Shown here piece by piece: positions 10,838 through 26,935 of a DNA stretch of 64,000 nt (positions within the stretch are counted from its first letter, which is position 1; each line of letters starts with the position of its first letter). The notes under the pieces were generated by a model. The model was not told the origin of the DNA. It made no database searches and saw nothing but the letters and a program-made list of their open reading frames with translations. The stretch spans positions 43,086,839 to 43,150,838 of the forward strand of contig CM072519.1 of the NCBI GenBank assembly GCA_036898135.1, in the 5' to 3' direction. This DNA comes from Oncomelania hupensis (Eukaryota > Mollusca > Gastropoda > Littorinimorpha > Pomatiopsidae). The position numbers and the translations under genes were made by a program.

Positions 10838-10942
10838 TGTGGTAAAATATATTTGGATGACTTGCTATCTTGTTTTCCATTTCTCATACTGCTCAACACG
10901 CACCGGCTACTGACGTATTTTGCCGGATTAGAAGGAGGAGGC

Positions 10943-10969
10943 GGAAGAAAATGAGAAGAAGAAGAAGAA

Positions 10970-11016
<47 letters not shown>

Positions 11017-11066
11017 AGAAGAAGAAGAGAAGAAGAAGAAGAAGAAGAAGAAAAAGAAGAAGATTA
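10943..11066. repeat. (AGA)n array
   Basis: About 120 bp of near-perfect AGA triplets with a few G and A changes. Confidence 0.95.
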
Positions 11067-15305
<4,239 letters not shown>

Positions 15306-15860
15306 ATTACATTACATTACATTATTATTGCTTTAGGTCCAGCGGACTCTTCCGAGCCAAATCAGGACCGGACAACCCCTGATCCGCATAAAAGATCTGC
15401 TGAAACAACCCTAGTGGTAAAACTGAAAGCTCTCCACAGCCAGTCACTTTACAATAAGGGCATCCCACGCAGGGGACGCTGAGGCTGCACTCTAATTTAT
15501 CGAACCCCCGTTTACAAAAACAAAATTGAATACAAACATCATTATAAATTATTAATAAAAACACATACATATAAAATGCCTACATTGCTAAATAATAACA
15601 TCATAGGAAGCCCTAGTGACCACCTGGCAGAAAGCGTCCAATATTCCCAAGCAGATCCAACAGACCTCATACACAAATAAGGAGTCTTGTCCCGGAAGAG
15701 TTTTCAAGAAAAAAGGTAGGTGACTGGTCTAGCAAAGAAGAAGATAGTATAGCAGATTGATAGAACAGAGCAGGAATGAGAAAGAGCAAACGAGAAAGAC
15801 AGCGACAGTGGGAATTTAAAGCACTAAATTTCCAGAAAGTGGGGATTCTATTTATACTGA
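15306..15860 (-). mobile_element. Dispersed repeat R, copy 1
   Basis: About 550 bp shared with 25.89-26.87 kb: CCTGATCCG(C/T)ATAAAAGATC, TGCTGAAACAACCCTA, AATTTATCGAACCCCCGTTT, GAGAGTTTTCAAGAAAAAA and TTTAAAGCACTAAATTT, all in the same order. On the minus strand it ends in GGACCTAAAGCAATAATAAT and then (ATGTA)n, so the 3' end is probably at the low-coordinate side. No coding frame is visible. It is most likely a non-autonomous retroposon, but the class is unproven. Confidence 0.7.
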
Positions 15861-16261
15861 AACCCCCGGCACCCCAACGGGGGTATCAAAACGTTCGTCG
15901 TCAGCCCTAGGCTTAAGCTCCAATGAAGAACTCACCGCAGTGTGTGTGTGTGTGTACGTACGTGTGTGTATGTGTGTGTGTGTGGTTTGACCCACAAGTT
16001 TGAGAGGAATACGTGATAAGGTAGATCTAAATGTAATAACTACGAAAAAAGGAGAAATACGGGAACAACAAATAAAATGTCAAAGAAACAAGAACAAAAT
16101 TTAGTTGTCATTTGCAATCATGCAGCAACATGTCAATCCTAAAGTTACGTGCTAATATGGACAGCATTTATGGGATGAAATTGCCTAATTACTTTGCTTC
16201 ATTTAAGTAGCGGCGAGGTAGTATACATTTGTTGATGTCCACTTTTGATGTTATTGATGCT

Positions 16262-16422
16262 ATTGTTGTTGTTGTTGATGTCGCTGCTGTTGCTACAGCT
16301 ACTGCTGCTGTTGTTGTTCGTCTTGTTGTTTGTTGTTGTTGTTTCTTCTTCTTCTTCTTCTTCTTCTTCTTCTTCTTCTTCTTCTTCTTCTTCTTCTCCT
16401 CCTCCTCCTCCTCCTCCTCCTC
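16262..16422. repeat. Compound (GTT)n-(CTT)n-(CTC)n
   Basis: GTT-rich start, about 65 bp of TTC, then about 25 bp of CTC. It encodes only homopolymer runs in any frame. Confidence 0.9.
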
Positions 16423-16546
16423 TAATTACATTACAGCACATGCTTACAACATGAGCAATGCGCACACGCACTAAACTGTAATTGTGAACAATTTAAAAAA
16501 AAGTTTTGTACGTGCATTTATCACGGGCCAAGCTGAGATAATTTCC

Positions 16547-16551
16547 CCCCT

Positions 16552-16596
<45 letters not shown>

Positions 16597-16613
16597 TCTC
16601 TCTCTCTCTCTGA
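16547..16613. repeat. C-tract followed by (CT)n
   Basis: Runs of C interrupted once by T, then about 50 bp of CT ending just before the reverse transcriptase frame. The LINE is 5'-truncated at this tract. Confidence 0.9.
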
Positions 16614-16614
16614 A

Positions 16615-17514
16615 ATGCTGAAGGTGGGAAATAAAATTACTGTCATTTTTTTAACTGATTTGTTTAATGCAATTTACAACATGGATCAATATCCGTCTCA
16701 GTGGGCAAGAGAGATGATTGTTCCAATACACAAAAAGGATCCACATGATAACCCAAACAATTACATAGGTATTTCCTTATTAAGCTGTATCAGTAAATGT
16801 TTTACATCTATTTTGAATCAACGACTATGTAAATGGCTTGAATCAGAAAATAAAGTTGTCGAGAATCAAGCCAGGTTTCGTCAAAACTATTCTACCATTG
16901 ACCACATTTTTACACTACATGCCATTGCACAAAAGAGTTTTAGTAAACGGGGAAAGAAACTATATGTTGCTTTTGTTGATTTCAAAAAAGCATTTGACAA
17001 TGTAAAGCTTGCTATGTTACTAGGGACCTTACAAAGCCAGGGTATTGGTAAATTCTTTTGTATTTTGAAATCAATTTATAAACAGCTGAAATCTTGTGTT
17101 AGAGTCAAGGTCGAATTCTCAGATATTTTTGATTGTCCAAAAGGTGTGCGCCAGGGTTGTGTTTTAAGCCCTACTATTGTTTCTCTTTTTATTAACCAGC
17201 TAGCACAGCATGGTAATGGTTCAGGCCGTCACGGGATCCAACTATTACCTGGTCTGAAGGGACTATTTATTTTACTTTTTGCTGATGATATTACTCTAAT
17301 TTCATCTACACCATGTGGCTTACAACATCAACTGAATTGTTTGAAAAAAAGTTGCGACAGACTGAAATTAGAAGTTCACATAGATAAAACTAAGATAATA
17401 GTGTTTCGTAAAGGTGGGTACCTTGGAAGAAGTGAACATTGGCATTTTGATGGAATTAAATTAAATGTAGTCAACGATTATTGTTACCTCGGTTTGTATT
17501 TACTACTATGCTAA
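16615..17514 (+). pseudogene. LINE reverse transcriptase domain, 5'-truncated
   Basis: Uninterrupted frame of 299 codons. RT motifs are in order: MIVPIHKKDPHDNPNNYIGI (motif 1/2 region), AFVDFKKAFDNV (motif A, catalytic Asp), KGVRQGCVLSPTIVSLFINQ (motif B), LLFADDITLIS (motif C, catalytic Asp pair), and KTKIIVF (motif D/E). All catalytic residues are present, so it died by truncation: the endonuclease half is missing and the frame is lost after CYLG. The C-terminal continuation (next entry) resembles the CR1/L2/Daphne-Crack groups. The clade is an inference. Confidence 0.9.
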
Positions 17515-17954
17515 GCTATAAAACTTACCCTAACCACTTAGTTAACAAAGGAAAAAAAGCTGTATTTGGTTTATGCCGCTTATTTTAAAAGATGAAAGAA
17601 TGACCAAAGACACATTCTTTAAAATATTTTATGCTAAAGTTCAATCGATAGTATTATATTCATCAGAGATTTGGGGGTACTCATAGATTAGATACGTTAA
17701 AGAAAGTCCATCTTATGGGTTGTAAACATTATCTAGGTGTTCCAGCTTGCATTCCAAACAAAATGGTTTACAGCGAACTTGGTCGATTTCCATTATACAT
17801 TAACTACTGTGTTCGTAGCCTTACATGTAGATATTGGCTTAGACTGTTAGAAATGGGTCAAGACAGATTGCCAAAGCAAGCTTATGAAATGTTAGTTAAT
17901 TTAGACACAATTGGTAAACAGAAGAAACTTGTCGACCCAAAATTGATTTCATGA
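17515..17954 (+). pseudogene. C-terminal part of the same LINE, frameshifted
   Basis: After the frame breaks, recognisable pieces continue in changing frames: KGKKAVFGLC, TKDTFFKIF and KVQSIVLYSSEIW. A 79-codon frame follows with MGCKHYLGVPACIPNKMVYS, ELGRFPLYINYCVRSL and YWLRLLEMGQDRLPKQAYEM. That order matches the region after RT in the same kind of LINE. The frame ends at 17954, short of the expected C-terminus. Confidence 0.8.
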
Positions 17955-18640
<686 letters not shown>

Positions 18641-18984
18641 TTCTTCCTCTTCCATATGCCTCCACATCTTGCTTTCCCCCCCCCCCCTTTCATGCTCTAA
18701 TACACAATGCAGCCATGCATACACACACATACGCTCATACACACATATGTACACATTCACACTGGTCCTCCATTGCGGAATTTCACATCACTTTCCATGA
18801 ACATCAATTGCTAAAATGACGCTAAAACAAGAACAGTAACACGGTAAAGGGATAAAGCGGGAGATTTGCTGACCTGGAGAGTTTTCCCCACTTGGGGCTG
18901 TCGGTTGCTGTTGTCCGGAACCCGCGACACGTCCCTGAGCGCCGTCCGCGTTTTGAACATCTGCCCAGCTCTTTCTTTGCAGCT

Positions 18985-19070
18985 CTGCGCCACGTTTCGC
19001 CTACTCTCGTATCGCCTACTACAGTTTCTCCTACACTCGTCTCGTTTCGCCTACTCTCGTTTCGAGTCTT
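18985..19070. repeat. Short minisatellite, CGTTTCGCCTACTCTCGT type
   Basis: Four or five imperfect copies of a 15-20 bp unit containing CGCCTAC. The minus-strand frame reads repeats of GET.V, which is a translation artefact of the tandem. Confidence 0.6.
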
Positions 19071-19390
19071 TGCCTTCACAAATGTGTTCGTCTGGTAATG
19101 AATAATAGCAACTGCCATGGCTCCAGAGTCCTGGGGCTGCCTATATCCTTTGTGTACGGCTTTTCTTTGGCCCACACATCACTGCACCTCCTCAACACAC
19201 TTCTCCCTTCCACCTCCATTTCTGCTCCCCTCCCCAAACCTTCACCTTCCCTCTTTCTCCCTGATAATAATACCATATCTCTGTCTGTCTGTCTGTCTTT
19301 CTCTCTCTCTCTTTTTCTCTCTCTCTCTCTCTCTCTCTCGCTCATTTCACACACGTACACACACACAAAACACAAAAAAACAACAACTGT

Positions 19391-20040
19391 TACATGAAAA
19401 TCAATCTGGTTTCAGAGCTAAGCATTCTTGTCATAGAGCTCTTACACCTATGATAGGACAATGGCTTAATAATGTTAATGAGCACAATTTATGCATTGAC
19501 AAATAATGTTCATCTCAGAGACTGGTTACAGAAACGTGATAATGAAAATGAATATAAAAAAACCTGAGAAATGCGGTAGCCTTACTCAAGAGAAAGAAAA
19601 TGGAAACACAATAAAAATTTAATTTCCTCAAAAAACAATTATAAAGCGATATTGAAAGCAATTAGCCATTTAACTAACCAAGCACCTACATATATTTTCC
19701 TTCATACACTGAATTTACATTTTGTAGAAGGGTCAGATAGAATTATAACTGCTGACACATCAAAACAAAATAATCTACATAAATTAGCAGGATTTTGTCA
19801 GTCCAAAAACATCAAAATCAAAACCTATATTCCTTTTTTGTCAACAGAATTTGTTTATAAAACACTAAGAAACCTGAAGCAAGCAAATTCAAGAGGAAGT
19901 GATGAACTAGATGGTAAAATATTACAACTGTCTGCTTCGCATATTACTGAAACCTTAACCTATATATACAATTTATGCATTGACAAATCATGTATTCCTG
20001 TCATGTTTAAACAAGCTAAAGTTATTCCATGCCTTGCAGG
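19391..20040 (+). pseudogene. Scrambled fragment of a CR1/L2-like LINE
   Basis: Two pieces of one LINE in the wrong order. The first (to ~19500) encodes HENQSGFRAKHSCHRALTPM and QWLNN, an RT segment that normally lies downstream. The second (about 19510-20035) encodes LRDWLQKRDNEN, then PFLSTEFVYKTLRNLKQANS, RGSDELDGKILQLSA and FKQAKVIPC, which lead into RT. Both contain an identical ~20 bp word (CAATTTATGCATTGACAAAT, near 19487 and 19969) at or near the join, suggesting recombination or template switching. Several stops and frameshifts are present. Confidence 0.75.
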
Positions 20041-20041
20041 T

Positions 20042-20545
20042 TTTTTTTAAAGGCCTGATGCTCTCGTGACGGGGCCAAACCATCAAAGTTTCCGTTTTTT
20101 CACCACTGTGAGCATGTAATCGTGTTGTCCAATAGGTTGAATGATGGTCTGTCGAACTTCGTCGTTGGTGATGTGCTGAGTATAGAAATGCCCAGAAGTC
20201 TTCTGTAGCACCTCATCTCAGTCCGCTGGACCTAAAGCAACAATAAATCAATCAATCAATCTCCCAGCTTTGTATTCTTCGTTGTAGATCTGCTGTGAGG
20301 GTCCATGTTTCGCTAGCATAAAGGAAGATGAAGATGACAAGAGAACGCAGCAGCCTTACCTTGATGTGTAGACTGATGGTCTTATCTTTCCAAACGGGCT
20401 TCAATCTTATCAGGGCAGCAGTTGTTTGTGCCATCCTGGAGAGAACTTCCTATCGGGACTCATTGTCTGATGCAAAGGATCCTAAATATTTGAAGCTATG
20501 CACCGTGTTGAGGGAATGGCTTTGGACTTTGATGTCCGTGCTGGA
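20042..20545 (-). mobile_element. RTE-type LINE fragment interrupting the CR1/L2-like LINE
   Basis: The minus strand encodes the RTE region from about TVLR..KYL (RT end) through SRMAQTTAALIRLKPVWKDK, FLYASETWTLTADLQRRIQS and the start of the C-terminal domain. Both ends are missing. At 20216-20262 a short foreign piece, AGTCCGCTGGACCTAAAGC plus (AATC)n, is inserted. It is the 3' end of dispersed repeat R in reverse orientation. Confidence 0.85.
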
Positions 20546-20842
20546 TTTTTATTATTTTCTGTATATATAAATGATCTTCCCCTTCATATTTCTACATCTT
20601 GTGAACTTTTTGCTGATAAAACCACATTACACTCCAAGAATACAGAAATGCGTAATCTAGCCTTTTCTGGGCAAAAGGTGGCAAATGTACTACAGGAATG
20701 GACTGGATGACACATGGCACTTAATCCAGACCAAAAAAATGTATGCTAATTACGAGACAAAAGGTCAAAGTTCCTCTATGAAACTCCCTCCCTTAAAACT
20801 TTGCAACAAAATAGTTGAAGAAGTACAATGCCATCAATTTCT
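20546..20842 (+). pseudogene. CR1/L2-like LINE RT, motif C region
   Basis: Encodes LLFSVYINDLPLHISTSCEL followed by FADKTTLHS. The catalytic FADD has become FADK. Then come VLQEWTG, MALNPDQKK (shifted) and VEEVQCHQF. The frame breaks off in the middle of the conserved HQFLGV word, where the MITE is inserted; LGVI.NNNLSW resumes right after it at 21243. The same LINE therefore spans the insertion. Confidence 0.8.
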
Positions 20843-21239
20843 CACAGCAGCTCAACCAAAGCTTTTCAGATTTTGAGGTTAGGTGAGCCAGGCTAGCTAT
20901 AAATAGCTTCGCCGATGCTTCCTTTCACTGGAAGATGGGGGTGCAGGCAAGCTATAAATAGCCCGCAGCAAGCGAAACGCGGAGGGAGGGGCCGGGTAGC
21001 TCAGTTGGTAAGAGCGTCTTGCTAGTAACCGAAAGGTCGCTGGTTCGAATCCCGGATTGGTCAACGTGTGATCATATTATTTTCCCCTTTACCAACAACT
21101 GGCCCGCTGGTGTCAGTATAAATCGGTCCAGTAGTCACCTATATGCGAAAGTGTCGTGTGACTATAATCTACAAACAACAACAACAACAAAACGCGGAGG
21201 CACTGAAAAGTGCTGCTCACATAGGAAGTGAGCTGGTAA
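20843..21239. mobile_element. MITE copy 1, split by a SINE
   Basis: Flanked by TTCT at 20839-20842 and 21240-21243, which fits a 4 bp target-site duplication. Without the SINE and one copy of the SINE's duplication it is 182 bp, the same length as copy 2 at 50711-50892. The ends are CACAGCAGCTCAACC and, inverted, a degraded ACCAGCTCA. It carries two GCTATAAATAGC palindromes (20896-20907 and 20951-20962). There is no coding capacity. A CAC terminus with 4 bp duplications would fit the Chapaev/CMC group, but this is a guess. Confidence 0.85.
20986..21189 (+). mobile_element. tRNA-derived SINE-C inserted in the MITE
   Basis: A box TAGCTCAGTTGGTAAGAGC at 20997-21015 and B box GGTTCGAATCC at 21042-21052. 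A ~115 bp body and an (AAC)n tail follow. The 11 bp AAACGCGGAGG occurs on both sides (20975-20985 and 21190-21200) as an exact target-site duplication. The anticodon-loop position reads CTAGTAA, as in tRNA-Thr(AGT), but the anticodon and acceptor stems do not pair, so it is not a tRNA gene. Confidence 0.92.
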
Positions 21240-21243
21240 TTCT

Positions 21244-22000
21244 TGGCGTAATTTGAAACAATAATTTATCTTGGTTGCAATATTATTTTAACTATTAGTA
21301 AAAATATATATCTAGAAGGACTTACCAATTATCAAGGATTACACATGTCTTAAATTTGCATTCTTGTAAACTATTCTATTCGGGACATATTCAGCCTTTT
21401 TTTTTAAAAGTTGTTTTAACATAAATTTTATTCAACAAACAAACCAGATATTAATACAGGGCAAAACATCAGGGCGCACAAAAGCACAAGGCTTAAATAA
21501 GTGCTACCCAAGTAATAATAATGTGTCAAAATATCACTGGTGGACGACAGGAAACAACAACCGAACATTGGTTAAAACTACAAATTTAGCCATTTATTGA
21601 TTATTTTTCAACTATTTGGGATGCTGTTAGTGGCAATGCCATAAACCCTTTAATTAGAATTCATAAGCGTGCAATTAAAACGATTATTCTTTAAAAACAC
21701 AATCTCTCCGAAAAGATCAACATACTACCTCTAGCCAAAAAAATTAAAATTTATTAAAGGAAGTTCATGCACAAGATTCTTTATTTTAATGCACCCCCTT
21801 ATCTTTCTTTTCTATTTTTTCTAGGAAAACTGCCAGATTTTCTATAAACTAAATATCCCATTTCCAAGAATTGATCTGTTTAAAACCAGTCTGTCATATT
21901 CAGGTTCTACTTATGGAATAACATTCCAGAAGTGCTCCACAGTGCGGTCACTAAATATCTCTCTTTTAGGATACATCTTTTATAACACATCACAAATTAT
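21244..22000 (+). pseudogene. CR1/L2-like LINE, C-terminal region
   Basis: Resumes directly after the MITE with LGVI and NNNLSW. After a poorly preserved stretch it encodes NPLIRIHKRAIKTII, INILPLAKKIKI, LGKLPDFL, PFPRIDLFKTSLSYSG and STYGITFQKC/LWNNIPEVLHSAVTKY in shifting frames. The SYSG..LWNxxP word is typical of the C-terminus of CR1/L2-type LINEs. Many frameshifts; dead. Confidence 0.75.
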
Positions 22001-22009
22001 AGAAATAGC

Positions 22010-22701
22010 TACTTAGAGTTCTAGCGGCCGAAAGCGTCCGAAGGTCTAAACAGGCAAAACGCCCCAAAGCGTCCATATCAACCATGTGGTTATATTCTCG
22101 CGTTGTTTGAAAGATTGCGAGACTTCCGGCAATTGACTTCCGGCAATTGACTTCCGGTTTAATCTGTTGTGAAAATATTCGACTGCATTTCCACAAGTTT
22201 TCTCTGTGATGCGTTCGTTTTTTCGATTTTGTTTTCAATTTTTCTTGTGTGAGTGTCTAAAATTGATGGTTTGGATTCTTCGACTGATGAAGGGGAGTTT
22301 ACAGGCTTCCATTTATCAGACATTAAAGTGAGAGAAATGGACTTGGAGTCGGAGGAAAAGGTCAGTACTGACATTAGTGTCAGTAGCGTTCATACATCTG
22401 ATCTTTCAGACTGGCAGGAAAGTGAAGAAAAGGAGGGGGCTTGTTTTTGGACTTTTTAACACTTTTTTATTTTGTATACACATGGAGTAATAAAAAAACA
22501 AGACATGACAAGAGAAGAATAAAAAGGTAGACAATCAAAGAATATTTTTTCTATTCATTTTGCATTTTATTTCATTTAAATCTATGCACGAATACCTAAG
22601 ATGTGGTGTTTTTACTAACGTACCCCTAAATATCTCTAAATTTATAAAAATTCTTGCCTGTTTAAAGCTACAAAATAGACAAACGTGTGCACAGTAAAGG
22701 G
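22010..22701 (+). mobile_element. piggyBac-like remnant with N-terminal ORF piece
   Basis: A 69-codon frame at 22253-22459 begins at GTG rather than ATG. It reads GLDSSTDEGEFTGFHLSDIK, VREMDLESEEK and SVSSVHTSDLSDWQ, an acidic Ser-rich stretch resembling the N-terminus of PGBD-type transposases. The right end, CACAGTAAAGGG directly followed by TTAA (22702-22705), fits a piggyBac terminus and its TTAA target. The left end was not found, so it is an internal-deletion or 5'-truncated copy. A 14 bp direct repeat (GACTTCCGGCAATT, twice plus a partial third) lies at 22121-22160. Confidence 0.45.
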
Positions 22702-22779
22702 TTAATAACATTCATTAGATTGTTTTAAATAAACTTGTGTGTGTGTGTTTGTGTGTGTGTGTGAGTGTTCGCGCGTATG

Positions 22780-22975
22780 TGCGTGTGTGCACAGATCTTG
22801 AATATATTGTACCATTATGATGTTATTGTTATAAAGTTATATTGTTATACTAATTGTTATTGTTACAAGCCCCAAGGGCAACATGTAAAAAAAGCACATT
22901 CAGTGCTTACTTGTTTACCCTTGTTAAATAAAATTGTTTTCTTATCTTATTTTTTCTTATCTTATCTCTTTTATT
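22780..22975 (+). mobile_element. LINE 3' end with (CTTAT)n tail
   Basis: AT-rich 3' untranslated-like sequence containing CAAGCCCCAAGGGCAACATG and TTGTTAAATAAAATTG, ending in repeated CTTAT(T/C). A short-repeat tail after an AATAAA-containing segment is typical of CR1/L2-type LINEs. There is no coding part here. A GT tract lies just upstream (22738-22770). Confidence 0.5.
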
Positions 22976-23120
22976 TTTATTTGTTCTGCACCTACACTTC
23001 GGAACCTTTTCCCAACACAAATTCAACATCGGACAACAGTTGGCGGTTTTAAAACATAATTACGCTGCCATTTATTCAATCAGATCAAATGAAATCAAAT
23101 ACCTTTAAACTAAGAGAAAT

Positions 23121-23123
<3 letters not shown>

Positions 23124-23184
<61 letters not shown>

Positions 23185-23205
23185 CCATGAAGTGGGCCAA
23201 TGGCC

Positions 23206-23276
<71 letters not shown>

Positions 23277-23555
23277 TGTATGATTCGGTTTACAGCCATT
23301 TGATCTTCTCTGTCCCTGTCGCCCTCTGTTTCCGTGCTTGTGTCTGTCTGTCTGTCTCTCTGATTTTGATCACAGCCTCAGTGTCTATGACTGTCTCTCT
23401 CTCTCTCTCTGTTTCTATCTCCCTCAGTCTCTGTCTCTCTTTTTCTCTGTCTGTCTGTCTCTCTAATTTGGATCACAGCCTCAATGTCCCTGAGTGTCTC
23501 TCTCTCTGTTTCTATCGCTCTCAGTCTCTGTCTCTCTCTCTTTCGCTCTCTGTCT
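23124..23555. repeat. Two (CT)n tracts and CTGT-rich DNA
   Basis: CT at 23124-23183 and 23210-23273, separated by 26 bp containing GGCCAATGGCC. CTGT/CTCT-rich sequence follows to about 23555. The long open frame across it is a simple-repeat artefact. Confidence 0.9.
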
Positions 23556-23699
23556 CTGCAATCTCAGAGCATTGTCTCATCGTCCTGGCTTCCTGTTTCC
23601 TGCAGGCAGGCATTTCCCTAAGGGTGGTGGTCGTGCAATTGTCCTGTCGCCCTTCATTTGACCAACGGTCACTCAACGCTAAACTATGCATGCCAGGGG

Positions 23700-23945
23700 A
23701 CATGCTAGGTACCGCACATCCTATGCCCACTAGACCTAAACTAGATAGTGCCCATTCCGCCTATTTAGTTACTGGATCAATTTTCATTAGACATTTTTCT
23801 ATAAGTCATATCCTACGATACCTATTTCCTGTTAGACTTTTTTCGCACGACCTATTGCCACTCCATTTATTCCTAACATACACATTTCCATTCGATTTTT
23901 TTCTTCTTACTGGTACCGTTAGTCTTAGACCCATTCTTGCTGGGT
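23700..23945. repeat. Degenerate CCTATT-rich periodic sequence
   Basis: CCTAT(T/G) or CCATT followed by CC and TAGAC recur every 25-40 bases (for example CCTATGCCCACTAGACC, CCTATTTCCTGTTAGAC, CCTATTGCCACTCC). It looks like a decayed short-unit tandem. No gene. Confidence 0.45.
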
Positions 23946-24185
23946 TCGGCCTATTCGAAATTGCAACAAAATCTGTTCGGCCGTTTTTGAGATATAGACC
24001 AAAGTGTTTTCAATATTCAAGATAATATATTTAGCATATATGTGTTGTATAAAAGTGGCAAAAGCAACTTGACATTTGCGATAGAACAATTATTATGTCA
24101 AGGGATCCTGAAAATTAACCTTGGTAATGTGCCTATGAAGTTTGGTAAAAATCGTTCAGTGGTCCTTGAGATAATCATATATATA
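23946..24185. repeat. Dispersed repeat, copy related to 3.4-3.7 kb
   Basis: Contains CGGCCGTTTTTGAGATA, AACTTGACATTTGCGATAGA, AATGTGCCTATGAAGTTTGG and CGTTCAGTGGTCCTTGAGAT, in the same order as the copy at 3.4-3.7 kb. Non-coding. Confidence 0.65.
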
Positions 24186-24211
24186 TTTTTTTTCACATAT
24201 ATTTATATGCA

Positions 24212-24740
24212 CTGTGTTGAGGGATTGGCCTTGGACTTTGATGTCCGTGTTGATGCCATCGGTGTTGTTGGTCATCATTTTGGTCTTCTCGCCTCTTATT
24301 TCCATTCCAGGCTCTGGAGGTGGTTTCAGGCCTCTGTACCAGCTGTTCAAGTTCTTGTTCCTCTCCAGCCAATCCATCAATGTCATCCGTAAAACAATTT
24401 GGTCTTCTCGGCACTTATTTCCATTCCAGGCTCTGGAGGTGGTGTCAAGCCTCTGTACCAGCAGTTCAAGTTCTTGTTCCTCTCCAGCCAATCCACCAAT
24501 GTCATCCGCAAAACGAAGGTTGGAGATTCCTCTTCCTTCTATGCTGACTGTGCCTTCGTGATCTGCAAGGGCATCTGACATAATGCGCTCTACATGTAGG
24601 AAGATATTCAAGAGTGTTGGAGAGAGTAGGCATCCCTGACGCACACCGATTGTTGTTCTGAACCAGTTTCCGTTGGCGCTGTTGTGGAGGACTGCACTGG
24701 TAGCCTTGTCATACAGGCTTTTGATGACTTCAACAATTTT
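24212..24740 (-). pseudogene. RTE reverse transcriptase, inverted 5' part of a copy
   Basis: The minus strand encodes KIVEVIKSLYDKATSAVLHN, GVRQGCLLSPTLLNIFL (motif B) and NLRFADDIGGLAGEEQELE (motif C with both catalytic Asp), then KTKMMTNNTDGINTDIKVQG. A 119 bp tandem duplication (24281-24399 and 24400-24518) repeats the piece after motif C. The block is inverted relative to the 3' part that follows at 24741, while both belong to adjacent parts of one element. Confidence 0.9.
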
Positions 24741-25435
<695 letters not shown>

Positions 25436-25602
25436 GCAATGTTTGTGTTTTAGCGGGTTGAAACAAATTTCTATGAGTTTGTGCTCATTTGATAATTGAT
25501 AATTCTTTAATTTTGATATTGCGAAATGAGTTGCCGAAATGCAAATTTCCACATGTTGGTTTTAGGTGGGGGTAGGGAGACCGTGTGTGCGTGTGTGTGT
25601 TG

Positions 25603-25636
<34 letters not shown>

Positions 25637-25637
<1 letters not shown>

Positions 25638-25830
25638 ATTATGTACAGACGGCTTTCTTGTGACATACTTGAGAATCTACATACATTGTTTTGACAGACC
25701 CCGTTATGCTAACAGCAAAACAATGATCCGTTAGAGTTAGAATTATGGTAAGGGTTAGTGTAATAGTTAGGATTAGTGTTAGCGTTAGCGTTAGATCACT
25801 TAAAATACTTTACAAAGTGGGGACGAAAGA
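25637..25830. mobile_element. Inverted-repeat element with TTAGGG-like core, truncated copy
   Basis: The left arm (GTGACATACTTGAGAATCTAC ... GTTTTGACAGACCCCGTTAT ... ATCCGTTAG) matches the left arm of the 26.94 kb copy. The core is degenerate TTAGGG (GTTAGAGTTAG, AAGGGTTAGTG, GTTAGCGTTAGCGTTAG). The right arm is lost or replaced. A (GT)n tract (25585-25636) lies directly outside the left arm. No coding capacity. Confidence 0.6.
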
Positions 25831-25889
25831 AGATCCATTGCCAACACAGCATATGTGGCGTATCATGAGAGCCATAAAATGCTAGTTAG

Positions 25890-26895
<1,006 letters not shown>

Positions 26896-26935
26896 GGTGT
26901 GTGTGCGTGTGTGTGTGTGTGTGAGTGTGTGTGGC

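Noticed and set aside
20991..21063. A functional tRNA gene, tRNA-Thr(AGT)-like
   Set aside because: A and B boxes are good, but the anticodon and acceptor stems do not pair. The sequence continues into a SINE body with an (AAC)n tail and target duplications.
21640..21655. Left end of the piggyBac-like element (AACCCTTTAATTAG)
   Set aside because: It lies inside the LINE word NPLIRIHKR, where CCTTTAAT encodes conserved residues. It does not pair with the right end beyond a few bases.
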